64,000 nt of DNA from Actinomadura craniellae (lineage in GTDB: Bacteria; Actinomycetota; Actinomycetes; Streptosporangiales; Streptosporangiaceae), in the NCBI RefSeq assembly GCF_003289645.1, contig NZ_QLYX01000002.1, positions 248,001 through 312,000 on the forward strand, in the 5' to 3' direction. A model generated the notes under the pieces. It did not search any database and was not told the DNA's origin. It saw nothing but the letters and a program-made list of their open reading frames with translations. Each line of letters opens with the position of its first letter. Within the stretch, counting starts at the first letter, position 1. The position numbers and the translations under genes are program-made. Below, piece after piece: positions 1-8,083 of this stretch.

Positions 1-1
1 C

Positions 2-196
2 CCCCACTCCGACCACGGGACGGTCACCGACGAGCCCGGTCTCCTGATCGGCGCAGCCGGAATCGCCATGCTCCTCGCCGACATCGCCGACCCCGCGACC
101 CCGGCCACCTGGACCGCGGCCCTGCTCATGCCGCCTGCGACCGGTCCGTTTCGATCCCCGTTCAGCACCACGACCGAAGGTAGGTTCCCACGATGA
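2..196 (+). CDS. LanC-like lanthionine synthetase, C-terminal end (partial)
   Basis: Reading from base 2, the frame is open until the TGA at 194-196 and gives about 64 residues. The stretch GLLIGAAGIAMLLADIADP resembles the last GxxxGxAG helix hairpin of LanC-like cyclases, which add Cys thiols to dehydrated residues of a precursor peptide. The zinc ligands of the family lie upstream and are outside the window, so activity cannot be judged. The stop overlaps the start of the methyltransferase (ATGA), which indicates one operon. The RiPP context of the next gene supports the call; the fragment alone is too short to be certain. Confidence 0.6.
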   Translation, partial: PHSDHGTVTDEPGLLIGAAGIAMLLADIADPATPATWTAALLMPPATGPFRSPFSTTTEGRFPR

Positions 197-1419
197 GCAC
201 CGATACCCGAGCCACCGCCGACCAGCTCCACACCGGCCTCGTCGACCTCCTGCTCACCCGAGGAACCGTCACCTCTCCCCAGGTGGAGGCGGCGCTGCGG
301 GCGGTGCCCCGCCACCCCTTCGTCCCGAATACGCCGCTGGGGACGGCCTACGCTCCCGATGACGCCGTCGTGACCAAACGCGACGCCGGTGGCGTGGCGC
401 TCAGCTCGGCCTCCGCGCCCGGAGTCGTCGCCGCGATGCTGGAACAGCTCGACGTCCGGCCCGGAATGCGGATCCTGGAAATCGGCGCGGGTACCGGCTA
501 CAACGCCGCCCTGCTCGCCTCTCTCACCGGCCCGACCGGTCACGTCGTCACCGTCGACATCGACTCCGACGTCGTCGCCGGAGCACGCAACGCCTTGGCC
601 GCCACCGGATTCACCCACGTCGAAGTGCTGACCTCCGACGGCGCACAAGGCCACGCACCCGGCGGCCCCTACGACCGGATCATCGTCACCGCCGGAGCCT
701 GGGATCTACCGCCCGCCTGGTGGCAGCAGCTCACCCCCACGGGGAGGCTCGTCGTCCCGCTGCGGATCATCGGCGGCACCAGCCGAGCCATCGCCTTCGA
801 CCACGCAGGCGACCACCTCACCAGCCGCTCCATGATCACCTGTGGGTTCCTGGCCATGCGCGGCATCGGCGCCCGAGACGAACCCACGCTCACCCTCGCC
901 GACGGAGTCAGCCTCCTGCTCAGCGAAGGCCGCACCGCCGCGGCCGAACCCATGTCCGACGCTCTCACCCGGGCGTCCACCCGCACCTGGTCCGGAGTGA
1001 CCCTCCGGTCGGGACAGCCGTTCCAGGAACTCGATCTGTGGCTGGCCACCACCAGCCCCGGCTTCTGCCGCATCATCGCCGCTCCCGATGCCGTCACCAG
1101 CGACCTCGCGACCCCCGCCTTCCGGTGGGGCGGCGCAGCCCTCACCAACTCGACCGACTCCTTCGCTTACCTCACGATCCGGTCCGCTGAGCCGGAAGAC
1201 CCCGACTCCGCAGACGACCGGCCGGTGTTCGAGCTGGGAGTGCGCGCCCACGGACCCCATGGCGACGCCCTGACCCAGGTGCTCCTGAAGCAGATCCAGA
1301 GGTGGGACGACGAGCACCGCGACACCACTCCCCGCATCGACGCCTACCTCAAACCCGCCTGGCCCACGGCCGGCACCGTCATCGACAAACCGAACTCCGT
1401 GCTGACCGTCACCTGGTGA
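193..1419 (+). CDS. PCMT-like O-methyltransferase, FxLD lanthipeptide type
   Basis: A 408-residue protein whose N-terminal half is a protein-L-isoaspartate O-methyltransferase-like domain. The SAM-binding motif I, ILEIGAGTGYNAALL, lies at about residues 94-108, followed by VVTVDID and the YDRIIVTAGA motif. The long C-terminal half (about 220-408) is typical of the FxLD-system methyltransferases of actinobacterial lanthipeptide loci. Related RiPP enzymes methylate an Asp of the modified precursor, leading to succinimide or isoaspartate. The ATG overlaps the stop of the LanC-like gene, and its own TGA overlaps the GTG of the next gene, so the three are translationally coupled. Family call is firm; the exact peptide substrate is unknown because no precursor is in the window. 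Confidence 0.85.
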   Translation: MSTDTRATADQLHTGLVDLLLTRGTVTSPQVEAALRAVPRHPFVPNTPLGTAYAPDDAVVTKRDAGGVALSSASAPGVVAAMLEQLDVRPGMRILEIGAGTGYNAALLASLTGPTGHVVTVDIDSDVVAGARNALAATGFTHVEVLTSDGAQGHAPGGPYDRIIVTAGAWDLPPAWWQQLTPTGRLVVPLRIIGGTSRAIAFDHAGDHLTSRSMITCGFLAMRGIGARDEPTLTLADGVSLLLSEGRTAAAEPMSDALTRASTRTWSGVTLRSGQPFQELDLWLATTSPGFCRIIAAPDAVTSDLATPAFRWGGAALTNSTDSFAYLTIRSAEPEDPDSADDRPVFELGVRAHGPHGDALTQVLLKQIQRWDDEHRDTTPRIDAYLKPAWPTAGTVIDKPNSVLTVTW

Positions 1420-2555
1420 ACCGGATCCCGGCGCTACGTGAGGACATCGCCCGCCGTTTCCCCCTCGTGCCCCGCCCCACGCCTCCCTGCCACCCGTTGG
1501 AGGTGCGTGTCCGCCAGGTCGCCGACCTGGCGGACACCGCTACCCACAGCGGATCGGACCAAGCCGCCACCTCCGCGGCCCAGGCCCTCAACTTCGCCGC
1601 GCTCATCGCCAGCGACTGTGGCCTGCCCGACCTCGCCCACCAGTTATGCAGCCGCCAGTTCGTGCTCTTCCACGACGCCCGCCCGTTCGACGCCGCTACT
1701 GCGAAACTGGCCCTTCAGCCCCTGATCAACCTCGGCCGCCTCCGCACCCGCGACGGCGACGGAGCCGCTGGTCACCACCTGATCAACACGTTGTTCACCG
1801 CGGTTCGTCACCAGGCGGCCATCCGCCTCGAAGGCATCTCCGCCGATTTCGACGGCCTCACCCGAACGCCGGACGACCATCGAGAAGTCGTCCGATGGCT
1901 GTGGACCGTGCTCCTGACCGACGGGACCCGCGCCCTCGCCCGAGCCGGACACTGGGACCAAGCCCTCCAACACCTTCATGACCACAAGGGCGTCGGTCAT
2001 GGTCTACTCGACGGCCGCCAGATCGGGATCATCGCCCACCACACCCTCGGCGACACCAGGACTTCCGACGATCTCCTGAACGCCACCCCCACGCCCACTC
2101 CGTGGGAAGCCGCCGTCGCGACCACCCTCAAAGCCCTGACCGGCCACGACGTCCCGAACGCGACACTCACGGACAGTTACCTCGCGCTCGATGACCGCTC
2201 CCCCCGCCAAGTACTGTTCAGGACCCGGCTCGGCCTCACCATGCTCGACCTCGCCGACGGAGAGCCGGACCGGCGAATGGATCTGGCGATCGAGGCCGAC
2301 GCGCTCCGGACGAAGGACGCCTACGCCGCGCGAGACATCCTCATCCGCCCCTCCGGCCCGCCTCGGATCTCCCCCTCCGTGCAGAGCACGCTGAGCAGGC
2401 TTCTGGACGCCTCCGGACTGGGACGCGGAACCATGCCTCCCAAGCTCCTCAGCCAGATCACCACCACCACGGCGGCAGCCGAAACGTCGCTCGCCGAAGC
2501 ACTGGTCGCCGATGGCCAAGTTCCGGAGAACGTACAGTCCCGGCCCTGGCAATAG
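1416..2555 (+). CDS. Uncharacterised helical protein of the lanthipeptide operon
   Basis: A 379-residue protein starting at GTG 1416, which overlaps the methyltransferase TGA as GTGA. The frame is open further upstream, but that part is antisense-like arginine-rich translation inside the methyltransferase and is not used here. The sequence is rich in Ala and Leu with repeated amphipathic helices (for example residues 35-75 and 150-200), suggesting a TPR/ARM-like helical repeat fold. I see no catalytic motif, signal peptide or membrane segment. Coupling to the methyltransferase suggests a role in the same RiPP system, perhaps as scaffold or regulator, but this is inference only. Confidence 0.6.
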   Translation: MNRIPALREDIARRFPLVPRPTPPCHPLEVRVRQVADLADTATHSGSDQAATSAAQALNFAALIASDCGLPDLAHQLCSRQFVLFHDARPFDAATAKLALQPLINLGRLRTRDGDGAAGHHLINTLFTAVRHQAAIRLEGISADFDGLTRTPDDHREVVRWLWTVLLTDGTRALARAGHWDQALQHLHDHKGVGHGLLDGRQIGIIAHHTLGDTRTSDDLLNATPTPTPWEAAVATTLKALTGHDVPNATLTDSYLALDDRSPRQVLFRTRLGLTMLDLADGEPDRRMDLAIEADALRTKDAYAARDILIRPSGPPRISPSVQSTLSRLLDASGLGRGTMPPKLLSQITTTTAAAETSLAEALVADGQVPENVQSRPWQ

Positions 2556-2599
2556 TCGGTCACCGGTGGGTACTCCGTCCCTCTCCATGCGGGCTCGGG

Positions 2600-4456
2600 T
2601 CAGGCGGCGAGTTGGGGGCGGTACTCCTCCAGCCAGGTGTTGAACTGCAGGAAGCCCTCCAGCGTCGAGCGGACGTCGTGGTCGTTGCCGCTCTGCGGGC
2701 GTTCCAGCATGGCCCGGACCCGGGAGAGGTCGATCAGCGGGGACGCGGCGACGTGGCCGCTCGCCAGCAGGTGGGTGGCCTCCTCGCGGAGCGCCTTCTC
2801 GTAGCCGGGGTCCTGGGTGGAGGGGTAGGGGCTCTTGCGGCGCTCCAGGATCGAGTTCGGGAGCACGTCGGCGGCGGCCGCGCGCAGCAGGCTCTTCTCC
2901 CGGCCGTCGAAGGTCTTCATCGCCCAGGGGCTGTTGAAGACGTACTCCACCAGCCGGTGGTCGCAGAACGGCACCCGCACCTCCAGGCCGCTGGCCATGC
3001 TCATGCGGTCCTTGCGGTCGAGCAGGAGCTGCACGAACCGGGTGAGGTGGAGGTAGCTGATCTCGCGCATCCGCGCCTCCAGGCCCGTCTCGCCGGGCAG
3101 CCGAGGCACCTCGTCCAGCGCCTCGCGGTAGCGCCGGTCCCGGTAGCCGGGGAGGTCCAGTTCGCGCGCGGCGTCGGCGCCGAGGACGTGCTGCAGGCCG
3201 GTGAACTGCCCACCCGCCGGGGCGGTGAGCCACGGGAAGGTGCCGGCGTGCACCGCCTCGGGGTCGTGGAACCAGCGGTACCCGCCGAAGACCTCGTCGG
3301 CCGACTCGCCCGACAGCGCCACCGTGGACTGCTCCCGGATCGCCTTGAACAGCAGGTACAGCGAGGTGTCCATGTCGCCGATGCCCGCGGGCAGGTCCCG
3401 CGACCGCAGCACCGCGTCGCGCACGGCCGGGTCCATCAGCGCGGCGGAGTCCAGGACGATGTCCTCGTGCCGGACGCCGAGGGGCGCCAGATGCCGGGCC
3501 AGGTCGTAGACGAACGGGGCGTCGGGTGTGTCGCGCAGTTCATCGGGGCTGAAGTTCTCGGTGTAGCCGACGAAGTCGACGGCGAACGAGCGCAGGTCGC
3601 CCTCGCCGTGCTCCCGCAGGGCCCGGGCGGCGAGCGCGGTGACGGTGCTGGAGTCGAGGCCGCCGGACAGCAGCGTGCACAGCGGCACGTCGGAGATCAG
3701 CTGGCGTTCGACGATGTCGTCCAGCAGGGCCCGGACGGTGCGGACGGTGGTGTCGAGGTCGTCGGTGTGTTCGCGTGTTTCGAGCTTCCAGTAGCGGTCC
3801 TTGGTCAGGCCGCCCCGGCCGATCCTGACGATCCCGCCCGGCCGCACCTCGTGCATGCCGCGGTAGACGGCGTGTTCGGGGGTCTTGACGAAGGTGAGCA
3901 GTTCCCGCAGCCCCTCGGCGTCCACCACCGGCCGCGCCAGCGGGTTGGCGAGGATGGCCTTCGGCTCCGACCCGAAGATCACGCCGGCCGGGGTCGGGTA
4001 GTAATACAGCGGCTTGATGCCCATCCGGTCGCGGACGAGCAGCAGTTCCTCGGTCCGGGTGTCCCAGATCGCGAAGGCGTACATGCCGTTGAGGTGGGTG
4101 GCGAGGTCGGCGCCCCATTCGAGGTAGGCCCGCAGGACGACCTCGGTGTCGCTGCCGGTGCGGAAGGTGTGCCCGCGCGCGGCCAGTTCGGCGCGCAGCT
4201 CCCGGAAGTTGTAGACCTCGCCGCTGTAGGTGAGGACGGCGCGCGCCCGGCCCTCCTCGCCGGCGGCCATGGGCTGGCGGCCGCCTTCGATGTCGATGAT
4301 CGCGAGCCGCCGGTGGCCCAGCGCGCCGTGCGGGGACAGCCACATCCCCTCGTCGTCCGGGCCGCGACACGCCATGGTGGCGGTCATGTCGCGCAGCGTG
4401 TCCCAGGCCCCCTGAAGGTCCCGATCGAAGTCGATCCATCCGCAGATTCCGCACAT
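2600..4456 (-). CDS. asnB: Asparagine synthase (glutamine-hydrolysing)
   Basis: A 618-residue class II asparagine synthetase that makes Asn from Asp, Gln and ATP in the cytoplasm. The mature N-terminus MCGICGW places the glutamine amidotransferase nucleophile at Cys2, so the start is the ATG at 4456 rather than the upstream in-frame ATG at 4510. RGPDDEG, SGEVYNF and GSDTE motifs mark the glutaminase domain (about 1-200). SGGLDSS at residues 264-270 is the PP-loop of the synthetase domain. It is convergent with the lanthipeptide operon, with only about 44 bases between the stops and no obvious hairpin. Homologues also occur in antibiotic loci as amidating enzymes, but this copy has all expected motifs for asparagine synthesis. 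Confidence 0.93.
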   Translation of the reverse strand: MCGICGWIDFDRDLQGAWDTLRDMTATMACRGPDDEGMWLSPHGALGHRRLAIIDIEGGRQPMAAGEEGRARAVLTYSGEVYNFRELRAELAARGHTFRTGSDTEVVLRAYLEWGADLATHLNGMYAFAIWDTRTEELLLVRDRMGIKPLYYYPTPAGVIFGSEPKAILANPLARPVVDAEGLRELLTFVKTPEHAVYRGMHEVRPGGIVRIGRGGLTKDRYWKLETREHTDDLDTTVRTVRALLDDIVERQLISDVPLCTLLSGGLDSSTVTALAARALREHGEGDLRSFAVDFVGYTENFSPDELRDTPDAPFVYDLARHLAPLGVRHEDIVLDSAALMDPAVRDAVLRSRDLPAGIGDMDTSLYLLFKAIREQSTVALSGESADEVFGGYRWFHDPEAVHAGTFPWLTAPAGGQFTGLQHVLGADAARELDLPGYRDRRYREALDEVPRLPGETGLEARMREISYLHLTRFVQLLLDRKDRMSMASGLEVRVPFCDHRLVEYVFNSPWAMKTFDGREKSLLRAAAADVLPNSILERRKSPYPSTQDPGYEKALREEATHLLASGHVAASPLIDLSRVRAMLERPQSGNDHDVRSTLEGFLQFNTWLEEYRPQLAA

Positions 4457-4585
4457 ACCGACGCCCCCACGTCTTTGCCGAAATAGGCGTTTTACCTGGT
4501 CAACAGCCATCTACCCGGCTCTATGCCCCTGCGTTACGCCCGGATGAGAGGATCCAGACCCCTCGACGATCACAAGGAGAGCGCC

Positions 4586-5023
4586 ATGACCAACCCGCCG
4601 CTGGCCCTCGAACCGCTCGCCGAACTCCACGTCCAGATCGGCGCCCCCATCGAGGTCGGGCGCGTTCCCGGCGGCCGGCGGCGCATCATCCCCATCCTCG
4701 GGGGCACCGTCACCGGCCGCATCACGGGGACCATCGAGCCCGGCGGCGCGGACTGGAGCCTGCAACGCGACGACGGCACCGCGACCGTCAGCGCCACCTA
4801 CCCCGTCCGTACCGACGACGGCGCCATCTTGACCATCGCCAACAAGGGCACCATCACCGTCCACGACGGTGCGCCCCTCGGGCTCACCGCCATCGCCGTC
4901 GAGGCGCCCGAGGAAGGCCCGTGGGCCCACCTCAACCACACCCCCGTGGTCGGCTCCCTCACCCTGGAGCTCGGCAGCGACCGGCCCGTCCGCCTCGCGT
5001 TCTACACGGTCCAGGTCGCCTAG
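4586..5023 (+). CDS. DUF3237 family protein
   Basis: A 145-residue protein starting at ATG 4586, preceded by a good ribosome site (AAGGAG) six bases upstream; an upstream ATG at 4523 lacks one. The order ELHVQIGAP, then PGGRRRIIPILGGTVTG, then GGADW and YPVRTDDGA matches the DUF3237 family, small beta-barrel proteins of unknown function. The family is widespread in soil bacteria, often near catabolic genes. It is divergent from asnB and is followed by an AT-richer stretch, so it is probably monocistronic. No signal peptide is visible, so it should be cytoplasmic. Confidence 0.85.
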   Translation: MTNPPLALEPLAELHVQIGAPIEVGRVPGGRRRIIPILGGTVTGRITGTIEPGGADWSLQRDDGTATVSATYPVRTDDGAILTIANKGTITVHDGAPLGLTAIAVEAPEEGPWAHLNHTPVVGSLTLELGSDRPVRLAFYTVQVA

Positions 5024-5103
5024 TTGTAAATTTCATTGGCCCGATCCGGCCAACCCCATAAATCCAGAATTTCCTTCACGTTAACCTTTAATACACTTCT
5101 ATT

Positions 5104-5131
5104 TTCGACAATTCTCCCGCTGGGTTACGAT
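5104..5131 (+). promoter_or_regulatory. Possible sigma70-type promoter for the peptidase-inhibitor gene
   Basis: TTCGAC at 5104-5109 and TACGAT at 5126-5131 are separated by 16 bases and lie just upstream of the ribosome site and the GTG at 5147. The whole 5036-5140 stretch is distinctly AT-richer than its surroundings. It would give a leader of only about ten bases. This is a pattern match only. Confidence 0.3.
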
Positions 5132-5146
5132 TCCGAAAGGGGAATA

Positions 5147-5569
5147 GTGAAAAAAGCCAGGGGGAGTTGGAAAACGAGGGGTGGGGCGGTTGCCGGCGCG
5201 ACCGCACTGCTGGTCACTGGGCTGATGTTCTCCGCGTCGCCCGCCCAGGCCGACGAGCCGTGCACCGATGGCAACGTCTGCTTGTACTACCTCCCCAGCT
5301 ACAGAGGGGCGGTCTTCCGGGCCAAGCCTGCGGAAGACGCCTGCTACAGCACCTACGGCAAGGAGTTCTACGGGAACGGTGCAGGGTACGGCACGCCGGT
5401 CCGCGACCATACGCTGAGTGTCTGGAACTCCAGCACCTACTTCAAGGCCGGGGTCTGGCCCGAGGGGAACTGCACTGGCCCCTGGGCGATGATGAACCAG
5501 TTTTCCGGGATCTGGTCTCTCCAAGGCGCCGTCCAACTGCGGGTCTACTCGCTCAAGCGGTACATCTGA
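5147..5569 (+). CDS. Secreted peptidase inhibitor, family I36-like
   Basis: A 140-residue exported protein. The start is GTG 5147, with GAAAGGGG just upstream; the longer open frame from 5036 has no ribosome site. The N-terminus has a charged KKARGSWKTR segment, a hydrophobic core (about residues 14-29) and a signal peptidase site at SPAQA/DEP. The mature part (CTDGNVCLYY, WNSSTYFKAGVW, W..NQFSGIWSL) has the paired cysteines and aromatic residues of beta/gamma-crystallin-like I36 inhibitors such as the Streptomyces metalloproteinase inhibitor SMPI. The likely role is inhibition of extracellular metalloproteases; this rests on family resemblance only. Confidence 0.78.
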   Translation: MKKARGSWKTRGGAVAGATALLVTGLMFSASPAQADEPCTDGNVCLYYLPSYRGAVFRAKPAEDACYSTYGKEFYGNGAGYGTPVRDHTLSVWNSSTYFKAGVWPEGNCTGPWAMMNQFSGIWSLQGAVQLRVYSLKRYI

Positions 5570-5582
5570 CCTGAGAGAACGA

Positions 5583-6461
5583 ATGCCCGCCTTCACCGTT
5601 TCCCAGGCCCTGCTCGTGCCGGGCCTGGTTCTGGTGGCCCTGTCGAGCGCGTGCTCGACAGGGCCGCAGCAGGCCACGCCGAGCACGCAGCCTGCTCCCG
5701 CCACTCCGGCCGGGCTGTCCGCGGCGGGGCTGCGGCTGCCCGTCCAGGACTACCAGTTGAGCCCTGAGCAGCAGCGCCGGTACGACCAGCGCTACTACGT
5801 GCTGGTCCGCGAGTGCGCGCGGCGCAGCGGCGTCGACTTTCCCCTCCCTCCGCAGTCCGCCGCCTATCCCGAAGTTCTCGACCGCCGGTACGGCATCAGC
5901 GATAAGACCATCGCCACCCGTTTCGGCTACCGGCTGCCGCCCGACCCGGAAACGGGCTTCAAGGAACCGAATTTCTCCCCCAGCCAACTCGCCGTCATCT
6001 TCGGCACCGTCGACCAGCAGCAGCCTCCCTCCGATTACCGGAACGGCGGCTGCGCCGCAGAGGCGTCCCGGACAATCAACGGCGTCCCGGCGGCAGCCCC
6101 CACGTTCGAATACCTGAGCCGGGTAGCCGACCGGGTGAACCTGGACGACTTCCGCAAGTCCCGCGCCGATCCCCGGGTGGCCGCAGCCGTGACCCGCTGG
6201 TCCCAGTGCATGAAAGGCCGCGGCTACACCGTCCACGACCCCTTGCGCGCAGGCGCGGAAGCGGGGTTTGCCGAAGGCCACGTCTCCCCCGCCGAGACAA
6301 CCATGGCCCTGGCCGACATCACCTGCAAGGAGCAGACTGCTCTCTTCACCACCTGGCACGACGTCGAATCCCGCTACCAACGCCGGTCCATCAACGCCGA
6401 CGCCAGTTCCTTCTCCCAGCTCAGGACCAGGCTCCACACCATCCTCGGCAACCTCGTCTGA
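5583..6461 (+). CDS. Uncharacterised lipoprotein
   Basis: A 292-residue protein starting 13 bases after the inhibitor gene, with GAGAACG upstream. Residues 1-24 form a short signal sequence ending in a lipobox-like ALSSAC, so Cys24 would be lipidated and the protein anchored outside the membrane. The remainder is soluble, with conserved-looking cysteines (VRECARRSG, NGGCAAE, WSQCMKGRGY, ITCKEQ). The RWSQCMKGRGY segment is common in short actinobacterial lipoproteins of unknown function. Close spacing suggests co-transcription with the I36-like inhibitor. No function can be assigned. Confidence 0.7.
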   Translation: MPAFTVSQALLVPGLVLVALSSACSTGPQQATPSTQPAPATPAGLSAAGLRLPVQDYQLSPEQQRRYDQRYYVLVRECARRSGVDFPLPPQSAAYPEVLDRRYGISDKTIATRFGYRLPPDPETGFKEPNFSPSQLAVIFGTVDQQQPPSDYRNGGCAAEASRTINGVPAAAPTFEYLSRVADRVNLDDFRKSRADPRVAAAVTRWSQCMKGRGYTVHDPLRAGAEAGFAEGHVSPAETTMALADITCKEQTALFTTWHDVESRYQRRSINADASSFSQLRTRLHTILGNLV

Positions 6462-6539
6462 CCTGGCATGGAAGTCTGGCCCCATGGACATCGGGGTTGA
6501 GGAAGCAGCCCACGAGACGGGGTGCCGGTTGGATCGGGC

Positions 6540-6587
6540 CTGGACACCACCCGCCGCTGCACCCGGGCACGTCTCGGTGGTGTCCAG
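6540..6587. terminator. Inverted repeat with 12-base arms, followed by TTTT
   Basis: CTGGACACCACC (6540-6551) pairs perfectly with GGTGGTGTCCAG (6576-6587) around a 24-base loop, and TTTT follows. It lies about 80 bases after the lipoprotein gene and could end that transcript. The loop is long for a terminator, so an operator or the relic of a mobile-element end are alternatives. Confidence 0.4.
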
Positions 6588-6907
6588 TTTTGACGGTCAG
6601 ACCCTGGCCGCAGCCGCACCGGATCGTCAACATGGTGATGCGAAGGCGGCGCATCCCCCGTTGCCTGTCAGTTCTTAGGGAGCTGCCCCTTCCGTGGCCG
6701 GCGGGCTGTCACCGATGCGCATCACGATTCCGAACAATGTGGCGTTCACACGATGCCGTCCCGGAATCGTCGGTCTAACCTTCCCTCGTGTCGCCGCCCT
6801 GCTGGACCCCGCACCCACAGAGGGACTTTTCCGGGATCTCGTCTCCCGGTTCCGGCCACCCTGACCGTTGTGCCGGATACGCCCGGGATCTCGACGTAGG
6901 ATGTAAC

Positions 6908-6937
6908 GTGTGTCACACTCTCTCGGATATTATATCC
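6908..6937. promoter_or_regulatory. Two palindromes upstream of the DUF3068 gene
   Basis: GTGTG-T-CACAC (6908-6918) and GGATAT-T-ATATCC (6925-6937) are perfect inverted repeats seven bases apart, ending about 37 bases before the GTG at 6975. Their position and AT content fit operators for a dimeric regulator. No regulator is identified. Confidence 0.5.
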
Positions 6938-6974
6938 AATGGATGTTCGGCCGGAAGGCCGCGGGAGGACAGCA

Positions 6975-7934
6975 GTGCGACACGTCATCGGCCTGGTCCT
7001 GGTCGGACTGGGGGTCTTCCTCCTCGGCACCGGCGCCATGGTCCACTTCCATGTGGCTCCCCAGCTGATCGCCGCGCCGACGGATACCTACAACAAGACC
7101 GTGCTGCGGGCCGACAACGCCACCTACTTCGACGTCGGCGCGCTGCAGACGCGCACCGGCGCCACGATCACCGCGACCAACACCGTCCGCGGCGACGTGC
7201 GGGCCAGCAACGACGACGTCGCCGTCTGGGACTCCTTCGCCGCCGTGCAGGACCTGAACAACAACGTCCTGGTGGACATGCGCCAGCAGCGGCTGGCCTT
7301 CGACCGCCGCTCCGGGGAACTCACCGGCTGCTGCGGCACCCACATCCAGAACCAGCCGCTGAACCGCCCCTCCGGGATCGGGCTGTTCTGGCCGGTCGAC
7401 GTGGGCAAGCGCGGGTACCAGGTGTTCGACTCGCAGACCAGGCGGGCGTGGCCGGTGACCTTCGCCGGCGAGGAGACCCTCGACGGGGTGCGGACCTACC
7501 GGTTCGTCCAGCGCATCCCGCCCACCAAGATCACTGAGCCGGCGCGCACCGTGCCCGGCGGGCTGCTCGGCCTCGGCGCGGGCAGCGGCGACGTGGCCGT
7601 CGACCGCTACTACCAGGCGGAGGCCACCTACTGGATCGACCCGCGCACCGGCGCGCCGGTGAACCAGCGGCAGCACACCATCTCGACGCTCCAGGCCCAG
7701 CAGGGCCCGGGCCGGCTGGTGGTGGCCGACCTGGACCTGCGGATGACCGACGAGTCGCGCCGCGCCCTGCTGGACAAGTCCGAGGACGGCGCCCGCTCCG
7801 CGGGGATGATCAAGACGGTGGTCCCCCTGGTCTGCCTGGTCGCCGGGCTCGTCCTGGTCGTCGGCGGGCTGGTGCTCGCCGCCCGGCCCCGGGGAACGCG
7901 CGGCATCAGCCGCCGCGACGCCGCCGAAGCCTGA
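6975..7934 (+). CDS. DUF3068 (porin PorA-like) membrane-anchored protein
   Basis: A 319-residue protein starting at GTG 6975, with GGGAGGA five bases upstream; an earlier ATG at 6939 lacks a ribosome site and overlaps the palindrome region. It has one N-terminal membrane segment (about residues 5-24) and one near the C-terminus (about 278-302), with a large extracytoplasmic domain between them. FDRRSGEL..CCGTHI, IGLFWPVDVGKRGYQVFD and ATYWIDPRTGAPV are characteristic DUF3068 motifs. The family is sometimes labelled PorA-like, but a porin function is not shown. It ends at a strong terminator and is the last plus-strand gene before the catabolic island. Confidence 0.85.
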   Translation: MRHVIGLVLVGLGVFLLGTGAMVHFHVAPQLIAAPTDTYNKTVLRADNATYFDVGALQTRTGATITATNTVRGDVRASNDDVAVWDSFAAVQDLNNNVLVDMRQQRLAFDRRSGELTGCCGTHIQNQPLNRPSGIGLFWPVDVGKRGYQVFDSQTRRAWPVTFAGEETLDGVRTYRFVQRIPPTKITEPARTVPGGLLGLGAGSGDVAVDRYYQAEATYWIDPRTGAPVNQRQHTISTLQAQQGPGRLVVADLDLRMTDESRRALLDKSEDGARSAGMIKTVVPLVCLVAGLVLVVGGLVLAARPRGTRGISRRDAAEA

Positions 7935-7942
7935 GCACAGGT

Positions 7943-7979
7943 GTGAGGCCGGCCCCTGCGGGACTGGGGCCGGCCTCAC
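7943..7979. terminator. Strong intrinsic-type hairpin between convergent genes
   Basis: Fourteen-base perfect arms (GTGAGGCCGGCCCC, 7943-7956; complement at 7966-7979) surround a nine-base loop. It lies between the stop of the DUF3068 gene (7934) and the stop of the minus-strand SDR (8084), so it can serve both. As usual in actinomycetes there is no U-tract. Confidence 0.85.
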
Positions 7980-8083
7980 CCGCTCCGTTCAGCGCGCCGC
8001 GCAGCAGCCGTCCCGGACACCGGCGCCGGCCCGGTAGGGGTCGCTCCGGCGATGGCGGGGGCCGTACATGGCGCCGTTCCTTC

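Larger units (their letters stand above)
6462..6974. other. Gap of about 510 bases without a credible gene
   Basis: Several open frames cross this stretch, but none has a ribosome site, codon bias or family resemblance. It holds an inverted repeat (6540-6587) and, near its right end, two compact palindromes (6908-6918 and 6925-6937) directly upstream of the DUF3068 gene. The right part is AT-richer and looks like a promoter region. Nothing else is recognised. Confidence 0.6.

Noticed and set aside
2612-4486. 624-codon plus-strand frame opposite asnB
   Set aside because: Antisense to a complete asparagine synthetase; the translation has no family motif.
6540-6587. Inverted repeat considered as an insertion-sequence end
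   Set aside because: No transposase fragment or target duplication is visible around it; a hairpin or terminator is the simpler reading.
6788-7537. 249-codon plus-strand frame at the DUF3068 start
   Set aside because: It overlaps the DUF3068 gene in another frame and is Arg/Pro-rich without a ribosome site or motif.
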